From assembly GCA_963931525.1 (NCBI GenBank), contig OZ007023.1, positions 124,001-188,000 on the forward strand: a stretch of DNA of 64,000 nucleotides, given 5' to 3'. Origin of the DNA: Fimenecus sp900545625 (GTDB taxonomy: Bacteria > Bacillota > Clostridia > Oscillospirales > Acutalibacteraceae). A program made the position numbers and the translations under genes. Positions 42,504 to 51,364 of this stretch are shown piece after piece; position 1 is the first letter of the stretch; every line of letters begins with the position of its first letter. The notes under the pieces were generated by a model. That model made no database searches. It worked only from the letters and a program-made list of their open reading frames with translations, and had not been told where the DNA came from.

Positions 42504-42834
42504 GCTTTTCTGCCTCCTTTTTTTCTGCGCGGGAAAGCGCGGCGATCCGGTCGAGTCCCGCCAGGCGCATCACCTTATAGGCGTGTGCGGAAAGATTGCG
42601 GATCTCCAGCGTGCAGGAAAACTGTACGAGCAGCTTGTAGCGCCCCATGACAAGCCCGATACCGGAGCTGTCCATAAACGTAACGCCGCCGAAATCCAAA
42701 ATGGTGTGTGCCGGGTGAAAGCCCACGGCAAATTCGTCGATCTTTTCGCGTGCGGCGGGCGCGTTGTGGTGGTCAAGCTCGCCTTCGAGATAGACTGTCA
42801 TGACTTGCCCGTCCGTCTCAATGCGTGTGTGCAT
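42487..42834 (-). CDS. spoIIAA: Anti-anti-sigma factor SpoIIAA
   Basis: The 115-residue STAS-domain protein shows VYLEGELDHHNAPAAREKID and the phosphorylated Ser region TFMDSSGIGLVMGR. When unphosphorylated it displaces SigF from SpoIIAB. AGGAGG precedes the ATG. I could not find a convincing SigH-type promoter upstream, although this operon is normally under SigH control. The C-terminus is a charged tail (SRAEKKEAEKHE). Confidence 0.95.
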   Translation of the reverse strand: MHTRIETDGQVMTVYLEGELDHHNAPAAREKIDEFAVGFHPAHTILDFGGVTFMDSSGIGLVMGRYKLLVQFSCTLEIRNLSAHAYKVMRLAGLDRIAALSRAEKKEAEKHETHQ

Positions 42835-42933
42835 ATCGATTCCTCCTTTTCGGGATCGGCTTGTATTGTAGCAAGCAAGCGGTAAAAAATTTGTCGCAAT
42901 GCGGTAGCAAAAGTGTTCGGAAAAACAGAAAAA

Positions 42934-42962
42934 GGCGCCCCGACCGAATTGGTCGGGGCGCC
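42934..42962 (-). terminator. Terminator of hflX
   Basis: GGCGCCCCGACC pairs perfectly with GGTCGGGGCGCC around a five-base loop; on the minus strand it is followed by TTTTTCTGTTTTT, 27 bases past the hflX stop. Confidence 0.9.
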
Positions 42963-42988
42963 CTGCCGTTTATATGCTGTATTCTGTT

Positions 42989-44236
42989 CTATTCGATATA
43001 GGCTTGCAGCGTATCAAGCAGTGCCGCGTCGGCTGCAACATCGGCACGCACACCGTCGGGCAGGTATTCCTCCGAAAGTACGCGGCCGCGGCGGCGCACC
43101 TCGGCGAGCACGCCGACCTTATCGAAAGGCAGACGCAATACGGCGTGCGCGCTTCTTTGCTGCAAGCGCTGTTCCACCGCCTGCAAAAGCCGGTCAAGCC
43201 CCTCGCCCGTGCGCGCGCTGATGCAGACCGTATCGCGGCTCGGTACGGACAGGAAATTCGGATGCGGTGTATCGCACTTGTTGAGCACATGCAGCACGGG
43301 CGTCCCGGCACAGCCGAGTTCATGAAGCAGCTTTACCGTTACCTCGACGTGCTCTTCCACTGCCGCGTCGGACACGTCACAGACATTGAGAATGAGATCT
43401 GCATCCGCCGCTTCCTCCAAGGTTGAGTGGAACGCCTCCACAAGTTTGTGCGGCAGGCGGCGCACAAGACCTACGGTATCTATAAGCAGCACCGAAAGCC
43501 CGCTTGGCAGCGTCAGGCGGCGGGCGGTCGGGTCGAGCGTGGCGAACAGCTTGTCCTCGGCGAGCACACCCGCATTCGTGAGTGCGTTCATCAAGGTCGA
43601 TTTGCCTGCGTTCGTGTAGCCCATGAGCACCACGGTCTGCACGCCGTCCTTTTTTCGGCGGCTCCGGTAGGCGCTGCGGCGCTTTTCGATCTGAGAAAGG
43701 GATTCGCGAAGCCCCTGGATGCGCCGCCGGATATGACGGCGGTCGCTTTCGAGCTTGCTCTCGCCCGGGCCGCGCGTTCCAATGCCGCCGCCGAGTCTCG
43801 AAAGGTCCTTCCCCTGCCCCGCAAGGCGCGGCAGGCGGTATTGCAGCTGCGCGAGCTCCACCTGGATCTTGCCCTCGCGGCTGCGTGCATGCTGCGCGAA
43901 AATATCCAGAATCAGCGTCGTGCGGTCGATCACACGCGTTTTTGTCTCTCTTTCCAGATTCCTTTGCTGCGCAGGCGACAGCTCGCCGTCGGCGACGAGC
44001 AATTCCACGTCGTTATCCGTACAAAAAGCACGGATCTCCCCGAGCTTTCCGCTGCCGATATACGTGGCAGGACTCGGCGCTTCGAGCTTTTGCGAAACGA
44101 CACCCACAACTTCAGCGCCGGCTGTTTTTGCGAGCGCTTCAAGTTCTGTAAGCGACGCTTCGCAATCGTATTCGCCCGTATCCACGCCGACGAGCAGCGC
44201 GCGTTCGGGGGCCGTTTCCATAGTGTGCAGCTCCAT
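42989..44236 (-). CDS. hflX: Ribosome-associated GTPase HflX
   Basis: HflX splits stalled or hibernating ribosomes. The 415-residue product has the N-terminal HflX domain (ALLVGVDTGEYDCEASLTEL, ATYIGSGKLGEI), a coiled-coil arm (GGGIGTRGPGESKLESDRRH) and a GTPase domain with G1 GYTNAGKST, G2 region TLDPTARRL, G3 DTVGLVRRLP and G4 NKCD. The ATG at 44236 follows AAAGGAG; the longer frame upstream overlaps the terminator and next gene and is not coding. Confidence 0.96.
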   Translation of the reverse strand: MELHTMETAPERALLVGVDTGEYDCEASLTELEALAKTAGAEVVGVVSQKLEAPSPATYIGSGKLGEIRAFCTDNDVELLVADGELSPAQQRNLERETKTRVIDRTTLILDIFAQHARSREGKIQVELAQLQYRLPRLAGQGKDLSRLGGGIGTRGPGESKLESDRRHIRRRIQGLRESLSQIEKRRSAYRSRRKKDGVQTVVLMGYTNAGKSTLMNALTNAGVLAEDKLFATLDPTARRLTLPSGLSVLLIDTVGLVRRLPHKLVEAFHSTLEEAADADLILNVCDVSDAAVEEHVEVTVKLLHELGCAGTPVLHVLNKCDTPHPNFLSVPSRDTVCISARTGEGLDRLLQAVEQRLQQRSAHAVLRLPFDKVGVLAEVRRRGRVLSEEYLPDGVRADVAADAALLDTLQAYIE

Positions 44237-44262
44237 AAAATCTCCTTTTATCGCTATAAGAA

Positions 44263-44293
44263 ACCCGCGCCCGTTCGGGGCGCGGGTCGTTTT
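44263..44293. terminator. Terminator after the serine hydrolase gene
   Basis: ACCCGCGCCC pairs with GGGCGCGGGT around a GTTC-type loop, between the serine-hydrolase stop (minus) and hflX. The T-run on the minus strand (TTTCTTAT) is weaker than that on the plus strand. Confidence 0.75.
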
Positions 44294-44297
44294 TTCA

Positions 44298-45893
44298 TCA
44301 ATCGATAAATTTGCCGTAGTGCTTCGGCTCGGCAAGCGGCGGGGCAAAGCGGATGAGGATCTGCGCCGCCTTAGAGATGATCGGGTTTTTGATGACGTCG
44401 CCGAGATTGACGACCAGCGTATCACAGATCTTGTAGACCGACGGCGTGGACGACGGGGTCATGGTCACGCGGTCGCGGCGCTTAAACAGGAAGTTGAGGT
44501 CGCGTTTGCCGATCGTCTCGATCGGCCGGATGGACAGTTTCAGATTGAAATCATCCAGCCACTCGGCATTCGCACAGACCTTGAATTTGACGTGCCCGAG
44601 CGTCAGGGTGCCGTAGCGATAATGTCCGTCCATGCCGCAGGCGACGGTGTTGCGCTCGTCGCCCTCGCTCCAGCTGAAGCTGCACTCGTGCTCCTTAAAA
44701 CGGAAAGAAACGCGGTCAATGTTGCCGGCGCGGTCGGACATCATAAAGGTCACGGCAAGCGGCAGCACGCTCATGGGGAAGCCGATGAGGTTCAGCAGGA
44801 TCTTGCGGCGCATTTTGATCGTCCTGCCATCGATCTTCGGCTCAAGCGGCGAATGCGGCGAAACGGCAGGGCGGGTGAACAAGGTGCTTTCGGGTTTGGG
44901 CGGCTCTTTCGCCGCGTTTTCATTGATGAACGCCGCAGGGAAAAATTTCCAGATCGTCTCGCGTGCCTGCGGTTCGCTGGGAACCGCTGCGGTGGTGATG
45001 ATGCTTGCGTCGTAATCGGGCAGATTGATCGCAAACTGCGAGAACATACCGTCCGCACGATAGGAGTTCGGGACACTGCCGTTCATCCAAAAGCAGTAAC
45101 CGTAGCCGGCGTTACTGTCTGCGTCTTCGCCGGGCTGGCGGACATCGCCGAGCTGGTTAACGGTCGCTTCTTTTACCCATTCCTCCGGGATGACCTGCCG
45201 CCCGCGGTATTTGCCGCCGTGCAAGTAGCAATCCGCGAATTTCGCAAGATCCTCGGTCGTGATATATAAGCCCCAGCCGCCGGCTTCAACACCGTTTCGG
45301 TCGGTCTCCCAAAACGGGATATCAATACCCAGAGGTTCAAACAGGCGCGGAGTGAGATAGTCGATCACACTCATACCCGTGGCACGGTGCAGGATCGCGC
45401 AGAGCATGTAAATATTCTCGTTAACATACAGGAAATCCGTACCCGGTTCAAACACCCACGGCGAATTGATAAAATCGGCGATCCAGTCGATCTTGCCCTT
45501 GTCCGCCATCAAGTCGGTCTGCTTGCCGGAGGTCATAGTCAACAGTGTGCGCACCGTCAGCTTATCAAAGTAAGGATTCGGCGTTTTCGGCGGGTAATCC
45601 GGGAAAAAGTCCAAGACCTTATCCGTAAGCTGCACAAGCCCCTCGCTGACGGCAAAGCCGACCGCCGTAGCGGTGAAGCTCTTGCTGACGGAGTACATGG
45701 TATGTTTGGTATGCGCATCATACGGCTCGTTATACCATTCGACCGCGACCTTGCCGTGGCGCAGCACCATCAGGCTGTGAAACTCCAGCTGCTCGCGCTG
45801 TATGTAATCGACAAACTGTTCGGCAACGTCGGCATAGACGCCCACCTCTTCGGGGGCAGCGGCACGCGGCAGATCGGTTTTCGCAGTGTTCAT
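44298..45893 (-). CDS. Serine hydrolase of the beta-lactamase (class C)/esterase family with an extra C-terminal domain
   Basis: The 531-residue protein has a class C beta-lactamase-like domain (about 20-335): SxxK at Ser68-Lys71 (MYSVSKSFTA), YxN at Tyr156-Asn158 (FLYVNEN), and GGWGLYITTEDLAKFADCYL. No signal peptide is present, so it is probably a cytoplasmic esterase or peptidase rather than a beta-lactamase. The last 170 residues form a separate, mainly beta domain (VSFRFKEHECSFSW, TLTLGHVKFKVCANAEWLDD) that I do not recognise. It is a single-gene unit. Confidence 0.85.
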   Translation of the reverse strand: MNTAKTDLPRAAAPEEVGVYADVAEQFVDYIQREQLEFHSLMVLRHGKVAVEWYNEPYDAHTKHTMYSVSKSFTATAVGFAVSEGLVQLTDKVLDFFPDYPPKTPNPYFDKLTVRTLLTMTSGKQTDLMADKGKIDWIADFINSPWVFEPGTDFLYVNENIYMLCAILHRATGMSVIDYLTPRLFEPLGIDIPFWETDRNGVEAGGWGLYITTEDLAKFADCYLHGGKYRGRQVIPEEWVKEATVNQLGDVRQPGEDADSNAGYGYCFWMNGSVPNSYRADGMFSQFAINLPDYDASIITTAAVPSEPQARETIWKFFPAAFINENAAKEPPKPESTLFTRPAVSPHSPLEPKIDGRTIKMRRKILLNLIGFPMSVLPLAVTFMMSDRAGNIDRVSFRFKEHECSFSWSEGDERNTVACGMDGHYRYGTLTLGHVKFKVCANAEWLDDFNLKLSIRPIETIGKRDLNFLFKRRDRVTMTPSSTPSVYKICDTLVVNLGDVIKNPIISKAAQILIRFAPPLAEPKHYGKFID

Positions 45894-45938
45894 ATGGTTG
45901 TGCGCCCTTTCTTTTTCCTTTGTCGGAATTGATGGTAT

Positions 45939-45967
45939 ATTTTAGCATATTCCTGCTGAAATTGCAA
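45939..45967 (-). promoter_or_regulatory. Promoter of the serine hydrolase gene
   Basis: On the minus strand TTGCAA and TAAAAT are 17 bases apart, with TATGC before the -10. Confidence 0.7.
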
Positions 45968-45977
45968 CACATCACAC

Positions 45978-46008
45978 AAAAAAGGCAGGCAAAGCGCCTG
46001 CCTTTGGA
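45978..46008 (-). terminator. Terminator of ilvE
   Basis: On the minus strand AAAGGCAGGC and GCCTGCCTTT pair around a five-base loop and are followed by TTTT, 36 bases past the ilvE stop. Confidence 0.88.
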
Positions 46009-46043
46009 AATGATGGATAACTTCGCGGTGCGATGTCTTCGAA

Positions 46044-47111
46044 TCAGTCGACCTTGACCGTCCAACCGAATTTATCGGGCCGCTTGCCCCACTGGATGCC
46101 CGTCAGCTCGTCATACAGCTTCTGGGAAAGGCCGCCGATCTCGCCGTGATTGATCTCCATGACCTTGTCGCCGACGCGCAGCTCGCCGATGGGCGAAATG
46201 ACCGCCGCCGTACCGCTGCCGAACGCTTCGAGCAGCCTGCCCTCGTCATAGGCCTTGACAAGCTCATCCACGGAAATACGGCGTTCGGAGACGTTGTAGC
46301 CCCAATCCTTTAAAATGTCCACACACGACATGCGCGTGATACCGCTCAAGATACTGCCCGTCTCAAGAGAAGGCGTTACGACCTCGCCGTCGAGCACGAA
46401 AAACACGTTCATCGTGCCGACTTCCTCCACGTATTTACGTTCCACACCGTCGAGCCAAAGCACCTGTGTATAGCCGAGCTTTTCAGCGATATCCTGCGCC
46501 TTTAAGGAGGTGGCATAGTTGCCGCCGGTCTTTGTAAAGCCGACACCGCCTTTGACCGCGCGCACAAACTGATCTTCCACATAGATCTTCACGGGATTGA
46601 GCCCTTCGGGATAATAGGCGCCGACGGGGGAAAGGATGATCGAAAAGATCAGGTGGTGCGCCGGGTGCACGCCGACGTGCGCATCTGTGGCGAAAATAAA
46701 CGGGCGTATGTAAAGCGAGGTGCCCTCGGCGTGGGGGATCCAATCTTCGTCCACACGCACAAGCGTCTTGATCGCTTCCACCGCAAACGCTTCGTCGATC
46801 TTCGGGATGCACAGGCGGTCGTTCGAACGATTCAGCCGCTCCATGTTCTTATCGGGGCGGAACAGCAGGATCTCGCCGTTCGGGCTGCGATACGCCTTCA
46901 GGCCCTCAAAAACTTCCTGCGCATAGTGCAGCACCATTGCAGCGGGATCAAGTTCGAACGGCGCATACGGCACGATGCGCGGGTCATGCCAGCCCTCGCC
47001 CTCGTCATAGTTCATAATGAACATATGATCGGTATAATAATTACCGAAACCAAGCGCGTTTTCATCGGGCTTTTTTTTCGGCGTTTTGGTGCGTTCGATT
47101 TTGATTTCCAT
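46044..47111 (-). CDS. ilvE: Branched-chain amino acid aminotransferase
   Basis: The PLP enzyme carries out the last step in valine, leucine and isoleucine synthesis. The 355-residue product has YAQEVFEGLKAYRSPNGEIL, the lysine region GFTKTGGNYATSLKAQDIAE, VLWLDGVERKYVEEVGTMNV and the C-terminal EAFGSGTAAVISPIGEL. This is the longer IlvE form found in many Firmicutes. I choose the ATG at 47111 (MEIKIERT), nine bases after GGAG; a TTG at 47126 has no ribosome-binding site. It lies 30 bases downstream of the CapD-like gene, probably on the same message. Confidence 0.96.
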   Translation of the reverse strand: MEIKIERTKTPKKKPDENALGFGNYYTDHMFIMNYDEGEGWHDPRIVPYAPFELDPAAMVLHYAQEVFEGLKAYRSPNGEILLFRPDKNMERLNRSNDRLCIPKIDEAFAVEAIKTLVRVDEDWIPHAEGTSLYIRPFIFATDAHVGVHPAHHLIFSIILSPVGAYYPEGLNPVKIYVEDQFVRAVKGGVGFTKTGGNYATSLKAQDIAEKLGYTQVLWLDGVERKYVEEVGTMNVFFVLDGEVVTPSLETGSILSGITRMSCVDILKDWGYNVSERRISVDELVKAYDEGRLLEAFGSGTAAVISPIGELRVGDKVMEINHGEIGGLSQKLYDELTGIQWGKRPDKFGWTVKVD

Positions 47112-47141
47112 GAAAACCATCTCCAAGTTTTTAACAGGGCA

Positions 47142-49082
47142 TTACGCCTTGTCGTATTTATAATTCGGAACAAGCTCTTTTAAGAACTTGCGGGAATCCT
47201 CCGGTAACAGGTCGTGGATCTGCTTGATATGCTGCATTAAGCTTTCTTCGTCGAAATCGTAGGGTGCCGTGACAAAAATCTTGTCGTTTTCCGTTTTGTG
47301 CATGCCCTCGCGCTCTGACGGCAATATCAGCTCTTCATACAGCTTTTCTCCTGGACGAAGCCCCGTAAACTGAATGTCAATATCTACATATGGCTCGTAT
47401 CCCGACAGCTTGATGAGCTTTTCGGCAAGCGAAACGATCTTGACGGGCTCGCCCATATCAAGCACAAAGATCTCACCGCCTTTTGCAAGACCGCCCGCTT
47501 GGACAACGAGCTGCGCGGCTTCGGGGATGGTCATAAAGTACCTCGTAATATCGGGGTGTGTGACCGTCAGCGGCCCGCCGTGCTCAAGCTGTTCTTTGAA
47601 CAGCGGGATCACACTGCCGTTCGAGCCGAGCACATTGCCGAAACGCACAGCGGCAAACTTGGTCTTGGAAATTTTGGAGAAGTGCTGCACCACCAGCTCG
47701 CAGCAGCGCTTGGTCGCGCCCATGACATTGGTGGGATTGACCGCCTTGTCGGTGGAAAGCAACACAAAATTACGAACGCCGAATTCGTCGGCGACCTTTG
47801 CGGTATTGTAAGTGCCGAGGATATTGTTCTTGATCGCCTCAAAGGGGCTGTCCTCCATAAGCGGCACATGCTTGTGCGCCGCGGCGTGGAACACACTGGA
47901 GGGGTGGAACTCCTCAAACACCTCGCGCAGCCGCTGCTCCTCGCGCACCGAGCCGATGCGGATCTCGATCTGCGGCGTACCGAAATATTGCAGGTCTAAA
48001 GAATTCTTCAAAGAATAGGCGTTGTTTTCGTAAATGTCAAAAATGACGATCTTGCTCGGGTTGTAGCGCGCGATCTGGCGGCAAAGCTCCGAGCCGATGG
48101 ACCCGCCGCCGCCCGTCACGAGCACGACCTCGTCCGTCAGATAGCGGCAGACATCGTGGTTCAGCTCGACGGGAGGCCGGGAAAGCAGGTCGAGGATGTC
48201 CACCTGCCGCGCTTCTTTGAGCGCCGACTTCTTGCCCGTACCGACTTCGGTATGATCCGCAGCCATTTTGACGATACAGCCCGTCTCCACCATCTTTTCC
48301 AAAAGCTCACGCTTGCGCGTGTCGTCGATCTCCGTGATGCAGAAATAGATCTGGTCGATATGATATTTTTTGACCGCCGCTTCCACACTTTCGCAGCTGC
48401 CGACGACCGGCGTGCGCAGAATGGACTGCCCGATCTTTTTCGGATCATCGTCCAGAATCGCCACAGGGAAGCCCAGACGGTAGCCTGTCATTTGCAGTTC
48501 CGAGATCAGCGCGCTGCCGACATGCCCCGCACCGACGACCAGGATCTTCTTTTCGGCGGACTTGGCGTTTTTGTCCTTTTTGTTTTGATAGCGGCGGCTT
48601 TCCGTCGAAAACATATAGAACAGCCGATACGCCATGCGGGCGATAAGCCCGAAGGCAACGAAAAAGATAGCAACATCCATATACACCGAAAACGGCAGGA
48701 CATTGAAATACAACTGGTCTTTCGTAAGGTACCCGAGCGCCATGAGCTCCCGGCAGATCTTCATGCCGATATAATCGCAGGTAAATACGCATCCCGTTGC
48801 GCAAATCCCGGAAAGCCCGAAGCGCACCATGTCGTAAAGCCCGGCGTATTTCCAAAGCGTGCTGTAAGTGCGGAACACAAAATTAAAGCCGATATAAAAG
48901 AGCGTTACATACGGGATGCGCAGGCAAAGCCGAGTCGCCAGCTCCATATCCATGCGGAAGTTCCAGTGCAGGAACACCATCAGAAAATACAACAGATTGG
49001 CACACAGAAAATCCAGCGCCAACTGTGCGACCAGTTTTTTTCCTACCTTTTTTTTCGGCTTCAACAAAGACTTTGCAGCCAA
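47142..49082 (-). CDS. Membrane-bound nucleotide-sugar 4,6-dehydratase (CapD/PglF-like)
   Basis: The 646-residue protein has four or five N-terminal membrane helices (about 15-150), a Rossmann domain with GAGHVGSALISEL (about 185), and a C-terminal extended short-chain dehydrogenase domain with VTGGGGSIGSELCRQI and STDKAVNPTNVMGATKR. The Met-x3-Lys in place of Tyr-x3-Lys is the pattern of UDP-GlcNAc 4,6-dehydratases such as PglF and FlaA1. It likely makes an amino-sugar precursor for surface polysaccharide or glycoprotein. No other glycan genes are adjacent. Confidence 0.9.
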   Translation of the reverse strand: MAAKSLLKPKKKVGKKLVAQLALDFLCANLLYFLMVFLHWNFRMDMELATRLCLRIPYVTLFYIGFNFVFRTYSTLWKYAGLYDMVRFGLSGICATGCVFTCDYIGMKICRELMALGYLTKDQLYFNVLPFSVYMDVAIFFVAFGLIARMAYRLFYMFSTESRRYQNKKDKNAKSAEKKILVVGAGHVGSALISELQMTGYRLGFPVAILDDDPKKIGQSILRTPVVGSCESVEAAVKKYHIDQIYFCITEIDDTRKRELLEKMVETGCIVKMAADHTEVGTGKKSALKEARQVDILDLLSRPPVELNHDVCRYLTDEVVLVTGGGGSIGSELCRQIARYNPSKIVIFDIYENNAYSLKNSLDLQYFGTPQIEIRIGSVREEQRLREVFEEFHPSSVFHAAAHKHVPLMEDSPFEAIKNNILGTYNTAKVADEFGVRNFVLLSTDKAVNPTNVMGATKRCCELVVQHFSKISKTKFAAVRFGNVLGSNGSVIPLFKEQLEHGGPLTVTHPDITRYFMTIPEAAQLVVQAGGLAKGGEIFVLDMGEPVKIVSLAEKLIKLSGYEPYVDIDIQFTGLRPGEKLYEELILPSEREGMHKTENDKIFVTAPYDFDEESLMQHIKQIHDLLPEDSRKFLKELVPNYKYDKA

Positions 49083-49180
49083 AACATTTCCCCCTGCTTT
49101 TCAATTTTAGACGACCGTTTTGCCGCCGCAAACGATTTTGACAGTTTCGCACGGCAATGTTGAAAATACAGTTTCTATTA

Positions 49181-49209
49181 AGTTTACTCTTTTCTTAAAC
49201 GGTTGTCAA
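49181..49209 (-). promoter_or_regulatory. Promoter of the CapD-like gene and ilvE
   Basis: On the minus strand TTGACA and TAAACT are 17 bases apart, 99 bases before the coding start. Confidence 0.75.
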
Positions 49210-49260
49210 CAAATCGTCGGAAAGAAAAGCGCAAAAGTCCTGAAAATCCGCGTTTTCCGG

Positions 49261-49289
49261 TTGAAAGCGTCATAAAAAAATGGTAAACT
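49261..49289 (+). promoter_or_regulatory. Promoter of the recJ-rel operon
   Basis: TTGAAA and TAAACT are 17 bases apart, 43 bases before the recJ ATG. Confidence 0.7.
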
Positions 49290-49332
49290 ATATCAATTAG
49301 AATTGTGAAAGCAATCGGAAAGGAGTGTCCGC

Positions 49333-51345
49333 ATGAGCCGAAAGCTATGGAAGCTCGCGCAAAGCGACAAGGAAGCGGCGGCAACGCTTGCGGAAAGCTG
49401 CGAGATCGACCCGTTTTTGTCGCTGCTGCTTTATTCGCGCGGTTTTTCGGACGACGAGCAGGTCTATGATTTTCTGCACCCGGACGCGACGCTTTCCGAC
49501 CCGTTTGAGCTGATCGATATGGAAGCTGCCGCCGAACGTGTGGAACAGGCGCTTGAGGGATTTGAAAAGATCGCGGTGTTCGGCGACTACGATGCGGACG
49601 GCGTGACCGCTGCGGCGCTTTTGTACCTGTATCTGCGCGAGCGCGGTGCGAACGTGGTCTGCATCCTGCCCGATCGCATGCGCGACGGCTACGGGCTCTC
49701 CCCCGAGGCGGTCGAGCGGCTTTTCGAAAGCGGTGTGCGGCTGATCGTAACGGTAGACAACGGCATTGCCGCGCTTGACGCAGCGGCGCGTGCGAAAGAA
49801 CTCGGGGTAGACCTGGTCGTGACCGATCACCACCGTCCGGGCGAGGTGCTGCCCGACGCCGTTGCCGTGGTAGATCCGCACCGCGCGGACTGCCCCTCGG
49901 AATTCAAGGATAACGCGGGCGTAGGTGTTGCCTTTAAGCTTGCCGCAGCCATCGAGGGCGATCCGGAAAGCGTGCTGGAGCGCTACGCCGACCTGATCGC
50001 GCTCGGCACCCTTGCGGACGTTGTGCCTTTGCGCGGAGAAAACCGTGCGCTCGTATGCGCAGGGCTCGGGAAGCTCAACCGTGCGCCGCGCATCGGGCTT
50101 GCCGCGTTAATGGCGGCGGCAGGCTGTGCGGGGAGGTACATGCACGCCTCTTCTGTCGTATACACCCTCGCGCCGCGCATCAATGCCGCCGGGCGCATGG
50201 GTTCCGCCGAGCCCGCACTGCAGCTGCTGCTTTGTGATGATGCTGCGGAAGCGGACGCGCTCGCCCAGCGGATCGATGCGTGCAACCGCGAACGGCAAGC
50301 GGTGGAGGCAGAAGTTTGCGCCGAGGCGATTGAGCAGATCGAGGCGGATCCGGGCATCCAATATGCAAGCGTGCTCGTCGTCGCCGGCGAGGGCTGGCAC
50401 CCCGGCGTGGTGGGCATCGTCGCGGCGCGGCTCGTCACGCGCTACGGCAAGCCCGCCGTTGTCATTTCCTTAGACGGCAAAACGGGAAAAGGGTCGTGCC
50501 GCAGCATCGAGGGCTTTTCGATCTATGACGCCCTGGACAGTGCCCGCCACACGCTCACGCATTTCGGCGGGCACCCCGGTGCCGCCGGGATAGGCATACG
50601 CACGGAGGACATACCCGCCCTGCGCGCGGCGCTGGACGAATATGCAAAATCCACACATCTGCCGTTTCCGACGCTCACACTCGACTGCAAGCTCAACCCG
50701 GCTTACATCGGGCTGCCGCTTTTAGACGCACTGGAGGCGCTCGAACCCTGCGGCAGCGGCAATCCTGCGCCGCTGTTCGGGCTGTACGGCATGACGCTTA
50801 CCGCGGCAAAGCCCGTCGGAGAAGGAAAGCACCTGCGTCTGACGTTTGAAAAAGGGCACACGGAGCTTAAAGCCATGCTGTTTTCTGTCACGCTCGCACA
50901 GTTCCCCTATCAGCCGGGTGACCTTTTGGATCTTGCCGTGCAGATCGAGCGCAACACTTTTCGCGGCGAAACGAGCGCGGCGGTGCGTATCCGAGATCTG
51001 CGGTTTTCGCGCCCGGATGAGGAAAACTATTTGAAAAGCCTGCGGCTTTACGAGCGCTACCGCTTCGGTGACCGTATGACCGATCAGGAACGCGCTTATT
51101 TGAAGCCGTCAAGGGAATTTTTATTGGACGTCTACCAATTCGTGCGCGACCACAGCCCCTGGACGTTTGACGTCGAGGTGTTCTGCAAGCGCAGCGGCTG
51201 CCCGGAACGCTTTGCGGCGCGCGTGCGCGTTGCCTTTGACGTGCTGTGCGAATTGAAGCTTTTCGAAAAGCAAGGCGAAGCTTACACCTGTGTGCATGCC
51301 AAGGCGGATCTTGCCGCTTCGGAAATACTCAAAGCCCTGTCTTAG
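49333..51345 (+). CDS. recJ: Single-stranded-DNA-specific exonuclease RecJ
   Basis: RecJ degrades 5' ends of single-stranded DNA in recombination and repair. The 670-residue protein has the DHH-type catalytic motifs VFGDYDADGVTAAALLY, IVTVDNGIAA, VVTDHHRPGE and VVDPHRADCP, the DHHA1 domain (WHPGVVGIVAARLVTRYGKP, FGGHPGAAGIGI) and an OB-fold region (LEPCGSGNPAPLFGL). The C-terminus continues with a winged-helix-like segment of about 100 residues (SPWTFDVEVFCKRSGCPERF). GAAAGGAG precedes the ATG. It heads a six-gene plus-strand run. Confidence 0.97.
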   Translation: MSRKLWKLAQSDKEAAATLAESCEIDPFLSLLLYSRGFSDDEQVYDFLHPDATLSDPFELIDMEAAAERVEQALEGFEKIAVFGDYDADGVTAAALLYLYLRERGANVVCILPDRMRDGYGLSPEAVERLFESGVRLIVTVDNGIAALDAAARAKELGVDLVVTDHHRPGEVLPDAVAVVDPHRADCPSEFKDNAGVGVAFKLAAAIEGDPESVLERYADLIALGTLADVVPLRGENRALVCAGLGKLNRAPRIGLAALMAAAGCAGRYMHASSVVYTLAPRINAAGRMGSAEPALQLLLCDDAAEADALAQRIDACNRERQAVEAEVCAEAIEQIEADPGIQYASVLVVAGEGWHPGVVGIVAARLVTRYGKPAVVISLDGKTGKGSCRSIEGFSIYDALDSARHTLTHFGGHPGAAGIGIRTEDIPALRAALDEYAKSTHLPFPTLTLDCKLNPAYIGLPLLDALEALEPCGSGNPAPLFGLYGMTLTAAKPVGEGKHLRLTFEKGHTELKAMLFSVTLAQFPYQPGDLLDLAVQIERNTFRGETSAAVRIRDLRFSRPDEENYLKSLRLYERYRFGDRMTDQERAYLKPSREFLLDVYQFVRDHSPWTFDVEVFCKRSGCPERFAARVRVAFDVLCELKLFEKQGEAYTCVHAKADLAASEILKALS

Positions 51346-51364
51346 CCAAAAGGAGCGTGAAAGC

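Noticed and set aside
42835..42930. A SigH promoter for the spoIIA operon
   Set aside because: I looked for the AGGA...GAAT pattern on the minus strand and found no good match; a TACAAT is present but without a sound -35.
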